NCBI RefSeq assembly: GCF_029227915.1
Contig: NC_079887.1
Location: 9,920,001-9,984,000 of the forward strand
Reading direction: 5' to 3'
From: Hydractinia symbiolongicarpus
Lineage: Eukaryota; Cnidaria; Hydrozoa; Anthoathecata; Hydractiniidae
DNA length: 64,000 nucleotides
A program made the position numbers and the translations under genes. This document shows, piece after piece, positions 1 to 9,836 of the stretch. Position 1 is the first letter of the stretch. Each line of letters begins with the position of its first letter. The notes beneath the pieces are model-generated. The model made no database searches, had not been told where the DNA came from, and saw only the letters and a list, made by a program, of their open reading frames with translations.

Positions 1-1420
1 TTCCTAAAAAAACTTTTTTTTCACTCTGGGAGTTTAAATGCTTTTATGAGTTACGCAACTTTACGTTGTTGAAACTAATATCACCATTTACAATATTTAT
101 AAAGGATTATTCCCTGTGTGTTGGATTATATAAATTTTAAAAAGAACTTTCTTCTGTTATGTTTTAATCTAGTATTAATTTACTTAGGCACTTACGTTTA
201 AGTCCTCGAGAATTGGATGTTGATGTAACCAAATTTTAACCAATAAAAAGAAAGTCATATAAAGCAAACTTTTTAACGTTTATTTTCTTTTTACTCGGCT
301 TTTTATTGTGGTAGAGGAACTTACCGAAAAGTGTGTTGTTTTTACTACTCAGTTCTGATTGGAAGAGAATTTTTGTGCAAAAATGCTAGAAGTTTTAAAT
401 ATAATGTGGGGAATGTGGTCAGTATATGTTTACTTTCCCCTCCATTTTAAGCCTTCAGCTGTATAAGCTTATAAGCAAGCAACATATATCAACAACATAG
501 AAATTTCATCTTTATGCTTGTGTACTAAGCACGTATTGAATCCAGTAAACATGCCCTGAGTCGTATAATCTATGCAACTCCAGGTGATTCCCTTTGATAT
601 AAACATTTCCACGTGACTATATTTTGTCTGATTTCGTTTAAAGCTGTTTTTAATGAACGTGTTTTTTATAATGGCTCTGGTGGTACAGTATTTAGTGAAA
701 AGTGGGTTGTTAAAGCACAAAATAAGAGATTATAGATTTTACTAAGTATTGGTTTTTCTGCAGTAGACCCACAACTTTGATCCCAGGGCTATTAGGGTTT
801 CATACATTTTGTTATTACTATTTCTCTAATACAGATTATAGAAAAGAAAAAACAACTTTTTAAAAATGAGTCAAGGTGGAGTGTTTTCTCTTAGACCAAA
901 ACATGTTTTACGCAGGGCAGGAAAGTTAAGCGTTTGACGCGCTTGCATGCTACTCTTTACTACACTGCGCGATTACGGAATTAGGATACCATCTTTAATT
1001 TATTGCGGTGAAACTTTAAATCCTCCGTACTTGATAGAAAAGCCTGACAAGGTGTAATAATTCCCTAGGTCTTGTTTTGTATCAAAATTTTATGAATCTA
1101 AATCTAAACAAGATAAGAAATCTCATCCCTAGGGCAAATTAGTTTTTGGCGTTTGGGCGAAAGCAGAAGTTTTGGGAACAGAGTTTGGTCTGCTCAAAAT
1201 CGTCACCAGGGCTCATTTACGCCTATGATATTCTGATGACGCAGCTATTACGGTTTCGTATCGTCGGAATATTATTAGTGTGAGTGAGGCCTAGTGACAA
1301 GATTGAGGATTGCTACATTCGGCGGAGAGGGTTCCACAGATAGAGACATGATTCAAATAAATTTCGCAACTTGGTTTAAGCATTTCATACTTGCAAAATT
1401 TGTTAATATAGTTCTTTTCC

Positions 1421-1502
1421 ACCTCGTTCCCAGGGCTTTTTAGTCGTTTTCTGACGTCATCTCCGAATAATAAAGAAACGAAAAAGACCCTGGAAACGAG
1501 GT
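1421..1502. repeat. Short CCTCG-type hairpin MITE
   Basis: The left end reads ACCTCGTTCCCAGGGCTTTT and the right end is its imperfect reverse complement (ACCCTGGAAACGAGGT). The unit is 82 bp with no coding capacity. Many relatives occur across the window, so this is a dispersed non-autonomous repeat. Confidence 0.8.
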
Positions 1503-3187
1503 TAAGTATATTTTAGATCTGCTTACGTTTTAAGAATTCTAAAGCTTAACGTTATGTCGTAACAGAGTTTTTTTCGCTATATAAGTCTTAAAAACATAAT
1601 ACGATATCAGACCATTCCCCTTTATCAGAGTTGTTTAAGATAAACTTTAATATCAACGAACTTTGGGCACAAGAATGAATCTACGCCTCCAGACCCTCAT
1701 ACATCAATGAAAAAAAAATCGTTCTTTAGAAGTCAAAATAAGTACAGTACAACAATCATTTTCAGTCTCCCCAGGTTTTATATTCTTCTACCCTACTACC
1801 TAAAACAAAAATGTTTCTGCTAAGCAAAGTTTAATTCTTTTAGGCCTGATTATTTTTTAAAAATGTTTCTTTGCGTAACTGTGGAGGGAAAAAGGGTAAT
1901 ATGGGAATCCCTAATGGCTTTACGACTTTGGAGTAGAATGTTTTTCGGTTTTTTTGCCAAAAAGGAAAAACCTCTTCAAGGAGAACACCTTTCTAAAACA
2001 AACAGTATCTGGTCCCTTAAGTCTCCGTCCGCCCAAAAAAAAAAACCCTTAATAAAACTCGAATAGAACAGCATAATCACAGCTGGCTAGTAAGCTCTGC
2101 TCTCTGCACAATCTACGTTTGTAGCCAAAATCTTAAAAAAGGTTTGTTTTAGATTTATGCATAACTAAAAAACATGATAAACATTTATTTTAACATTTGG
2201 AAGACAAATAACAGAGAATAGGAAATTCAAAAACAGAACTCCAAAAACAATAAACATCCACTTTAATATTCAAAATGGCCATCACTATCACTATCCTGTG
2301 CGACCGTGACTCTCGGCAATAACAACAACACCCAAGCCTTCTGATTGCCTTATTCACCCGTACCACAAAACGTTGGCGAAGAACTCCGCGAACCGCCATT
2401 TCTTTCGGGAGCTAGGCGTAGGATTTCACGCACGGCTATAGAACGCGTTCTGTTAAAGAAAACCCACCGGTTAGCCGACTTTTTTATCATTATGGATTTT
2501 GCGCCGACAAATAAATAAATACGGCTAATATTTTACAGGCTATCGTTACCGCAAACCACAAGTCCTTAGGATATATCTTATTTCGTGTGTCCGTAGTACA
2601 TCTATATAATCACACAGAGACAGTAATCGCTACTGCGGTAGAATTCTGCGCAGAGACAAAATACCGATTATTAATTATAGACATAACACATCCTGATTGA
2701 GTTTGTGTTGGTAAAAAAAGCTAATTTAATTTAATAACTTGCTGACGGACAGCTGTAATTTTGTCACCATTTTTTGCATCACACATCAGATCTTTGCGTT
2801 GATGTTAATTGGTGCATGCGCGAGAATTAATAGTGCGTTAAAAGCCTTAATAATTTAAGTAACTGAATATTATTAGTAGACCGTAACCCTTGCTAAAACC
2901 CTTCTCATTTTTATTCTCTGGAATAGAATTTAAAAGTTGGATGGAAAAAGGTTTGCGCAAAATTATACGTAAGTACAATTTTGCGAAAATTAATTCACTT
3001 AAACTTCTTTTGAGTAACGTAAAACAACGCAAAGAGAGACAAGTTAACTTGGAACGTGTAAATATGGAGTTCTTAATTTACATTTGCGAGGCAGATCCCG
3101 TAGATATAACCCAATGTACTTTTTAACAGTTGAAAATAAATTACATAGTAAAAAAATCCCCAGTTGCCTGTGTTTGCGTAAGAAACC

Positions 3188-3290
3188 ACCCTCGTCCCCA
3201 GGGTTTCTTGCCTATAATAAAGCCGCTAGCGCTTACTTAACGGCGCCGGTCTCCATGCCAAAAATTCAAAAAAGCCTGGGGACGATGTTG
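3188..3290. repeat. Short CCTCG-type hairpin MITE
   Basis: Left end CCCTCGTCCCCAGGGTTT pairs with the right end AAAGCCTGGGGACGATG. About 103 bp, non-coding, same family as the copy at 1421. Confidence 0.75.
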
Positions 3291-3422
3291 TAAAGAACAA
3301 AGAATGTCAAGTTGGACAAGTTTCGTCGTAATATAAAAAAACATGACAAGCCCTGTGTACAAGGTTCAGATTTTTTACATCTTTGCAAATAACATGGCTG
3401 TAAGCAGAAGGGATAAAATCAG

Positions 3423-3514
3423 CCTTGCCCTAAGGGCATTTCTACGTCTATGATATCTAATGGCTTGAAGCCGCCCCGTTGGAACATAAGCGTAGAAGAG
3501 GCCTGGGGACGAGG
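3423..3514. repeat. Short CCTCG-type hairpin MITE
   Basis: Left end CCTTGCCCTAAGGGCATTTC pairs with the right end GAGGCCTGGGGACGAGG. The pairing continues inward through TCTACGTCTATG and CATAAGCGTAGA, so this copy folds as a long imperfect hairpin. Confidence 0.75.
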
Positions 3515-3955
3515 TAAGGGAAGAAGTCACAGTAAGAACAAAGTAAGCTGCACATGTTAACCTTACTTGCAAAATATTCTTGGGTCTTTTGATAACGCTG
3601 GAGTTGGTATAATGTCTAATAAATATATTAACTTTTAGGAAATGTTCAAGCCAGCGGGGTTTCGTGTGATGTTTTAAATGTTGTATAAGTTGTATTACTT
3701 TTAATTATAATTAATTACTAAGTTTTCTTGTTTTGATAGACACCGTTTCTGTTTCTAATAGCAACACGTGTTTTAAAAAAGTGTCACCATTAGTCACTGC
3801 AAAATACTTCGTGTCATTTTTGAATGTTCTCTAATATGCACAATTAAAAATCGAACAGAATTGAAAAAAGCTTGTGTGGTTGAGAACCTCAGTTTTTAAT
3901 AGTTTTTTTGATTTATAACCCTGTGGAGAAGGTTGTTTTTTGTGCGTCAAGTACG

Positions 3956-3992
3956 ACCCCCGTCTCCAGGAGGGAAACTCTGGGATCGAGGT
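3956..3992. repeat. Degenerate CCTCG-type hairpin
   Basis: Only about 37 bp remain between a left end like CCCGTCTCCAGG and a right end like CTGGGATCGAGGT. It looks like an internally deleted member of the family. Confidence 0.45.
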
Positions 3993-4125
3993 AGTGTTAA
4001 GTACTTAACACAGGTCATTTCAAGCTCAAACTTTCACGGATATTTTTTCCTTATTTTCTTTTTGTAAAGTCGCAAAATTAAATTCCATCAATCTGAATCA
4101 ATGAAGATTGGTGATGCAACCTTTT

Positions 4126-4203
4126 AACCTCGTCCCAGTTTCTTTTTCTTTCTGACAATCTCGGAAGGCGATAAGGAGGATAAAAGAGACCTGGTAACAA
4201 GTT
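4126..4203. repeat. Short CCTCG-type hairpin MITE
   Basis: Left end AACCTCGTCCCAGTT and right end GACCTGGTAACAAGTT are imperfect inverted repeats, 78 bp apart overall. Non-coding. Confidence 0.65.
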
Positions 4204-4924
4204 TTGCAACCTTTGTATGTAAGCGCATATTCGATTTTCTGTCGACATTTTACCCTTATAAAACGCATTAGTCACAAAGATTCTATTTTAATTGCGATAG
4301 TGGTTGGGGAGGATCTATTATAAAACTTAAGAACTTCTTGTTTATTATTTACTGTAACTGGAATTTCCTGGAGGTTTTATTAAGCACATGTTTCAGACAA
4401 TTATCTTTTCCTGACCACATTTACCATAACAAAAGTATTGTCCGGTATCGTTAAGGATAATCTATGTTAAGCAATGGATAACATATTTTGCACTTTTTTG
4501 CGCCCGATCCTTGACGATGATAGGGACGGACGTTACGTCAGCGTTTTACGTTGCAAATGTTAAAAATAATGCCACTCAAGAGAGGGCGCTAATAAGGTGC
4601 AATAATTAGATTTATGACTCCTACATACTTGTTCATTTAGAAATCGCAAAGTTTCTTTGGCAAACAAATTCTACCAGAAAACGAAAACCAAGGTGGACAC
4701 ATTTAATTTATCAATCTTGGACAAGCAAGTCGAGAAACTGACATGTTGTGATAGATTTGAGCAAGATATAACTTGGTACCTTCCACAAGGTTGTAGAATC
4801 TCGTCCCCAGGGCATTTTGCTTGATAGTGGCTCTCGTTATTGTCCGCTCTGTGATAAGGGCCAACAGGTCTTGATAATGAAGGTGTGGTAAACTACGACA
4901 GTTTGTAGATTGCTTCAGTCTTCC

Positions 4925-5011
4925 AACCTCGTTCCCATGACTTTTTATGATTTTTATATTTAGACGGCCTGAAATATAAAAAGTCTAACTAACAAGTCCT
5001 GGGACGAGGTT
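4925..5011. repeat. Short CCTCG-type hairpin MITE
   Basis: Left end AACCTCGTTCCCATGACTTT pairs with right end AAGTCCTGGGACGAGGTT. About 87 bp, non-coding, 300 bp upstream of the membrane-protein gene. Confidence 0.8.
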
Positions 5012-5311
5012 ATCACTCTTTCACAAACGGTGTAACACAACAGATGTTTAAATTTTTTTCTTGCGTAAATAGATTTTTTATTTTTTTCTGGGTTTTAACT
5101 TAATTGAAGCCTAATCAAAACTGTCTGCAGGAAGCAATTGAAATGTCGCGGGAATGATTGACGTTCGATTGACATCATGAAGGAGTTGTTGTTTATTGTC
5201 AATTCGCTTAGTAACACTAATGAGGAAAATATGCTATTAGGATAATTGAAGAAGAAAATTATAACTATGTCAATTTATAATGAATGGTTCAGAAAAACGT
5301 AGGTCGCCAAC

Positions 5312-6775
5312 ATGAACGCTTTAACAACATATTTGTTTTTGTTTTTAAGTTGTACTTATGTGTACACTGAAGAATATGAGTTCGCTGTGAGACGCAGAGC
5401 AAAGGGTGATAGGTTTGAAGAACAAGGCGAAAGCAGTTGTAAAGGTGCTATCCAGAATGGAAGTGATTGTATCTGTCGAGGTGGCACGTTTTTGTACAGC
5501 TTCACGACTCCAAAGAAAATTTATGGATGTAGTAATTTAAAGAAATTTCAAAATATAGATCAATACGCACTTCTCAAACAAAATAAGATTGCTTTTGTTC
5601 CGTTTAAACAAGGTTCATGGGCTTTACAGAAGGCTATCGCGTCACGTGACAATGTGAACGAAGCGTTGACGAAAAAAGTTTGTAATGTGTTGTCAATCAG
5701 AAGAGTTGATTACATGGATTATTACAGCTACAAAACGTACACCAAGCACCACTTCTTTATTCAAACAAACAAAAACAACATATTCAGACTTTTCATCAAC
5801 AAAACGGCGCCGCGACGAAAATATGAAGGTGCTCTTGTTAGCCTGTTCTTGGAATGTCACAATTCAAAGAAAACTTCACGGGGAAAACTTTTATTAAAGT
5901 TTAGTGGTGAGCGCATATACAAGGGTGATTTTTTGCCATTTCCTCTTTTAACGACAACGTTATCTACTTTTTCTGCCAATTCAACACAAAAATTAATGAC
6001 GACAACAATGACGACGTCAACATTTTTTAAACCTCCACCTGTAACATCAAAATCAAGCAAAGACAACATACCGCTGACCATCGGTATCGCAGTCGGAGTA
6101 ATCGGTGTTCTTCTGATCATTTTGGCTTTAGTGATATTTATATGCATTAGTCGTAAAAACAGAGCACTCGCAAAAAAAGAAAGTCGTTCACGACGGGCGT
6201 CAGCACCGCCTGCTTATCCAGGGTTGGATTTACCGCCCGGTTATGAAAACCCAATCACATCACCTCCATACAAATCTTCGCACGAATCTTTTATACTAAG
6301 CGGCATACCAAGACGTCGATCACACACGCCGTTACCAATGCCTCCCACGGACGACTTTGCAGTTTCTTTACCGACAGGTTCGTACGACGGCGATAATTAT
6401 TTAATGAGTGAGGACGGTAAGAATGACATAGACGAAACATATGAACAACCTAATGAAGCTTTTTATTTGAAATTGCTTGACGCTGAAGATAAAGAAAAAA
6501 TTCCCTACATGACAGATGAGGAAGATGACAATGACACGCCAACGACGACTTCTAAGTTGTACGAAATAGAAGAAGATAAAGCAGACAGTGGACCGTTAAG
6601 TCCTTTGTATAAACTTCTAGAAATTTCTACAGATAGTGGTGATAAACAAAATAAGCAAGAAGCAAAACCATCTCCGTATACATTGTGTGAAGTCAAATCT
6701 AACGCGCCAGAAGGAGGAGACTTAAAAGTTGATTGCACGGAGGAGGTTGTTGACAACAACGAAGTAGATATATAG
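5312..6775 (+). CDS. Single-pass type I membrane protein with PPxY motifs
   Basis: An intronless reading frame of 487 residues. It starts with a hydrophobic signal peptide (about residues 1-19), followed by a cysteine-containing ectodomain of about 230 residues that I do not recognise, with possible N-glycosylation sites (NGSD, NKTA, NSTQ) and a Thr-rich stalk. A strong transmembrane helix lies near residues 253-280 (IGIAVGVIGVLLIILALVIF) and is followed by the basic stop-transfer sequence SRKNR. The acidic cytoplasmic tail of about 205 residues holds two close PPxY motifs (PPAY and PPGY), known ligands of WW domains such as those of NEDD4-family ubiquitin ligases, and several tyrosines in YxxL-like settings. 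A surface receptor or adhesion role with WW-domain partners is inference. Several overlapping AATAAA signals follow within 20-40 bp of the stop. Confidence 0.85.
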   Translation: MNALTTYLFLFLSCTYVYTEEYEFAVRRRAKGDRFEEQGESSCKGAIQNGSDCICRGGTFLYSFTTPKKIYGCSNLKKFQNIDQYALLKQNKIAFVPFKQGSWALQKAIASRDNVNEALTKKVCNVLSIRRVDYMDYYSYKTYTKHHFFIQTNKNNIFRLFINKTAPRRKYEGALVSLFLECHNSKKTSRGKLLLKFSGERIYKGDFLPFPLLTTTLSTFSANSTQKLMTTTMTTSTFFKPPPVTSKSSKDNIPLTIGIAVGVIGVLLIILALVIFICISRKNRALAKKESRSRRASAPPAYPGLDLPPGYENPITSPPYKSSHESFILSGIPRRRSHTPLPMPPTDDFAVSLPTGSYDGDNYLMSEDGKNDIDETYEQPNEAFYLKLLDAEDKEKIPYMTDEEDDNDTPTTTSKLYEIEEDKADSGPLSPLYKLLEISTDSGDKQNKQEAKPSPYTLCEVKSNAPEGGDLKVDCTEEVVDNNEVDI

Positions 6776-6795
6776 ACGAAAAATAGATTTTGTAA

Positions 6796-6815
6796 ATAAA
6801 TAAATAAAAATAAAT
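6796..6815 (+). terminator. Poly(A) signal cluster of the membrane-protein gene
   Basis: Overlapping AATAAA hexamers begin about 20 bp after the stop codon at 6775. They are correctly placed to end this transcript. Confidence 0.65.
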
Positions 6816-6899
6816 TAGTAATAAGTGTAGAATATAAAAATTGATCAGTCAATGATAAAAACGCTTTTTTCTTTTATATAACAATGTGTTGGGTATATG

Positions 6900-6938
6900 C
6901 AAGCCTTTTCATGCAAGCCTTTTCATGCAAGCCTTTTT
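6900..6938. repeat. 14-bp tandem repeat, about 3 copies
   Basis: The unit GCAAGCCTTTTCAT is repeated nearly three times between two genes. No function is evident. Confidence 0.7.
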
Positions 6939-6976
6939 ATCAATGAAGCAAAAATAAATAGGTCAGAGCTTAACAG

Positions 6977-7035
6977 CCTCGTTACCAGAATTTTTTCTTC
7001 TCCTTAAACTACACAAAAAAAGCTGGGAATTAAAT
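6977..7035. repeat. Short CCTCG-type hairpin, degenerate
   Basis: Left end CCTCGTTACCAGAATTTTTT and right end AGCTGGGAAT are the recognisable parts. Non-coding. Confidence 0.5.
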
Positions 7036-7181
7036 CTTCATACTTTCTCAGGAGACATCCAGGTATTTCCTTTAAATTTGTACAATCTTTTTCCTATTTT
7101 ATCTTTCGTATTTGTTTATTCTGCATGACTTAAGTCGTACAGGAAGCTTAGGTATCAGCGAAATATGGCGCGCAAATATAT

Positions 7182-7260
7182 CCTCGTTCCCAGAGTCTCT
7201 TGCCTTGGGCCTCTAGCTATCAAGCTTATTCTGAAGGCAAAATAAGCTGGGAACGTGGTT
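7182..7260. repeat. Short CCTCG-type hairpin MITE
   Basis: Left end CCTCGTTCCCAGAGTCTCTT pairs with right end AATAAGCTGGGAACGTGG, with GCCTT and AAGGC pairing further inside. It lies about 240 bp upstream of the claudin-like gene. Confidence 0.75.
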
Positions 7261-7496
7261 GACGCAAATATCCAAAGTAAATATTGGTTAACGTTGAAGA
7301 AAAGTTTATTTGTAAGAAATCTGAACTGCATACAACAGCCTAGCAACAGAAACAAAAATCAAAATATTAAATATTCATAAGAAAATAGCAATTATTATAA
7401 AATAAAAAATCAAATTCATATAACACACACATGGGAATCGCTTATTTAAAATTCCACTATCTTGTAAATATTTAAATTCACAAGAAAAAGTTCAAG

Positions 7497-9195
7497 ATGG
7501 CGGTCAAAACTATAAAAAAGAAACCTCGCTTTGGCGCGATATTTGTAACAAATTTTACAATTTTTTGGTTATGTGTTTGTTTGATTTTGACTATAATCAG
7601 TATCGGTACAAATCGCTGGTACATACGTCATGATGACAACATCGCATTTCAACATGGCGGACTTTGGAACGAATGCATGGGGGATATTGACAGAACGTTT
7701 TGCAGTCCGCTCAGAAATGTCCCTGGTACGTAATGCTATCTTTATGTATAAAGCATCGTTTGTAAATGTTCTTATTAGTTGAGACAATATTAAGTTAAGT
7801 ATATCTTTTATTCAGGCTGGTATTTCGCCAATTTTTAGCCATTTTACTTTTGCGTTCAAGTGATATTTCAACCTTGTCCCTTACTTCTTGTCAATAAAGC
7901 GAAAAAAAAAAAGCTTGGGACGGGAGAGAAAACATTAAAGCCATAAGGTAAACATTAACGGCTGACAACATACATCAACACCTGGCATAAACACGAGTTT
8001 TGAGATAAACAACAGGTTAATCTCGTTCCCAGGGGTTCTTTTAAGCCTATGATATCCCGACAGGAGCTATTTCGTAAACATCTGGAAAAAGGTTGGTGTC
8101 AGCTGTCTTTCTTGCTGTTGTTTTATGTAAGCACCAAGTTTTGTAATAAATGTGTTTGTAAATATGTTTTTAGCCTGGTTAAAGTCAACACAAGCATTTA
8201 TCCTCATTTCGCTTGTCGTCATCTTCGTTGACATTGTTTACATTATTGTTGCGTTGGCAAGAAAAGCATTAAAATTGAAAGTTATGATTGGTTTTTCCGC
8301 TGTCATATGTAAGTTATGCAACCTCCCCTCCTAGGACTTTCACCTTTTTTATAAGGATAGGCGAGACGTTATTTTTGGAAAAAGAAAATATTAAAGAAGA
8401 AGTTATAACTTCTTATCAGATTTTACTAACAAAGCGATAATTTCGGCATATATATTAAAATGTTTCTTCAGGGTGCCTACCGATTATTTTTAGACACCTA
8501 GAAAACTCAAAAAATTTTTAATCCTTTTTCTGCCATTTCCAAATGTTCTGAAGCATACAGAGACAAAATAAGGGCGAATAAAAAACCCACAAAGTTAAAG
8601 GAACTTAAAAAAGAGTTTATGACAGATGTGTTAAATATCTTTTATATCAAGGTTTTTCTCAAGAATGATGGACAGCGAGGCTTTTAAGCTGATCTCGTCT
8701 GATTTAAGGATTTTAAGGCTCGCCAGATACCCTGGCATATTCAAGTGATTTTATGTAATTTTATTTTTAACGAGCTTCAAAAGCAGTTCGCAGTAGCAAT
8801 CTTGCGACGTTATCTGCAAATTCTTAAAGAATTCGAGGCTAAGTTGTTTGATAAATGCGTCTATAGATTTTGTATTAAGAGGCAGATTGCCTACAATATA
8901 CCAATCACGACCCTAAATTACTTTTGTCCACCATTAAGGGAATTTTCTTAAAACCTTCAGTAAGAAATAGTAATATGTTATTTCATTTTCTTTAGGTGGC
9001 ACATTTTTTATATCTGTTATCATATACTCCATAAAAGGTATCGAAGCATCAAATATTGAGCCTGGTTCCACATTTATTGTAGCCTGGATGACAATGCTAA
9101 GTCATATTATTGAAGCAATATTGTGTGTGTGCTGCTTCTTTATGATTGCAGAGCTGAATAAAAAGGAAGCAGTCGAAGCAGGTTTATATTTGTGA
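7497..9195 (+). CDS. Claudin/PMP22-like four-helix membrane protein
   Basis: Three exons (7497-7725, 8174-8308, 8996-9195) with GT-AG introns in matching phases give a protein of about 187 residues. Helix 1 is near residues 16-38. The first extracellular loop carries the family signature W41, G55-L56-W57, C60 and C69, in the claudin/PMP22/EMP pattern W-GLW-C-C. Helix 2 begins in exon 2 (ILISLVVIFVDIVYIIVAL), helix 3 spans the exon 2/3 junction and helix 4 is VAWMTMLSHIIEAILCVCCF. Length and topology are normal for the superfamily. Members act in cell-cell junctions or as membrane organisers. Whether this one is a true septate-junction claudin or an EMP/TMEM47-like protein cannot be decided here, and no C-terminal PDZ ligand is obvious (it ends GLYL). 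A hairpin repeat lies in intron 1. Confidence 0.85.
7870..7925. repeat. CCTCG-type hairpin in intron 1 of the claudin-like gene
   Basis: Left end AACCTTGTCCCTTAC and right end AAGCTTGGGACGGGA are imperfect inverted repeats. A second, poorer copy starts with TCTCGTTCCCAGGGG at 8021 in the same intron. Confidence 0.5.
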
Positions 9196-9379
9196 ATGTG
9201 GAAGCGAAGCTTTTGTTAACGGAGAAGCGCAGCATTTTTGCCAGGAGCATGAATTGCTTAACGTAGTTAACATTCGTTGTTAGATGAAGTTATCGCACAC
9301 ATTGAAAGTTTAAGATGGCGCCAACGAATAGTCGACAGTGACGATACACCGTTTCGGAAAAGATAATGGTTCTCTTGAG

Positions 9380-9385
9380 AATAAA
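9380..9385 (+). terminator. Poly(A) signal AATAAA of the claudin-like gene
   Basis: AATAAA lies about 185 bp after the stop codon at 9195. It is the first consensus hexamer in the 3' flank. Confidence 0.5.
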
Positions 9386-9836
9386 CATCTCCATAACAAA
9401 AAAAACAAAAAAAAAACGAGATATTTCATGTCTGATATTGTTTAATATGTACAAAATTTACCTATATTACAAATCCATTTCTGTTAAAATTTGAACATTA
9501 TAAAGGAAACAGAAAAGACTAAATATCCATTCTTTAAAAAAAGTTCGAATTTCGCATGTTTCTGATATGTAAGAACCGTACTTCGCTTAAATCCGCCATT
9601 TTTGAGCCGTTAAGATTTTTTTTAAAAAAAACTGACTTCCCTAATTTCGAGGGTCTACTGTTCTCTATCCTTGTGCTGAAAATTAGAAAAAACTAATGAT
9701 CCTATTTTGAGAAAAGCTGGTAACGGACGGACGGAAACACGTTATTTCATAGGTGCTCACTTGCACCAGGTAGGTTCAAAAAGTAAGAAGGGATTTACCT
9801 ACACGATACCTACACCATAGGACAGTCTTGAGAACA
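9386..9836. other. Convergent intergenic gap
   Basis: This gap lies between the 3' ends of the claudin-like gene (+) and LZTR1 (-). I see no gene in it. It presumably holds the LZTR1 3' untranslated region, but no clear minus-strand AATAAA is present close to the stop. Confidence 0.55.

Larger units (their letters stand above)
1..5311. other. Gene-poor flank with short hairpin repeats
   Basis: I find no convincing coding exon here. Open frames are short, are not bordered by good splice sites and do not resemble proteins I know. The stretch is AT-rich and contains at least seven copies or half-copies of a short terminal-inverted-repeat family (ends close to CCTCGTCCCCAGG), listed separately where both ends are visible. 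A half copy with only the left end lies at about 4799-4850. The final few hundred bases upstream of 5312 should hold the promoter of the membrane-protein gene, but no element can be named with confidence. Confidence 0.6.

Noticed and set aside
1863..2066. 67-codon plus-strand frame near 1.9 kb
   Set aside because: Basic low-information sequence with homopolymer runs, no splice-site context and no motif.
2190..2399. Minus-strand frame starting ATGGCGGTTCGC, possible first exon
   Set aside because: It ends in a stop without a convincing donor in phase, and nothing downstream joins to it.
7569..7787. Minus-strand frame over exon 1 of the claudin-like gene
   Set aside because: It is the antisense shadow of a well-supported exon.
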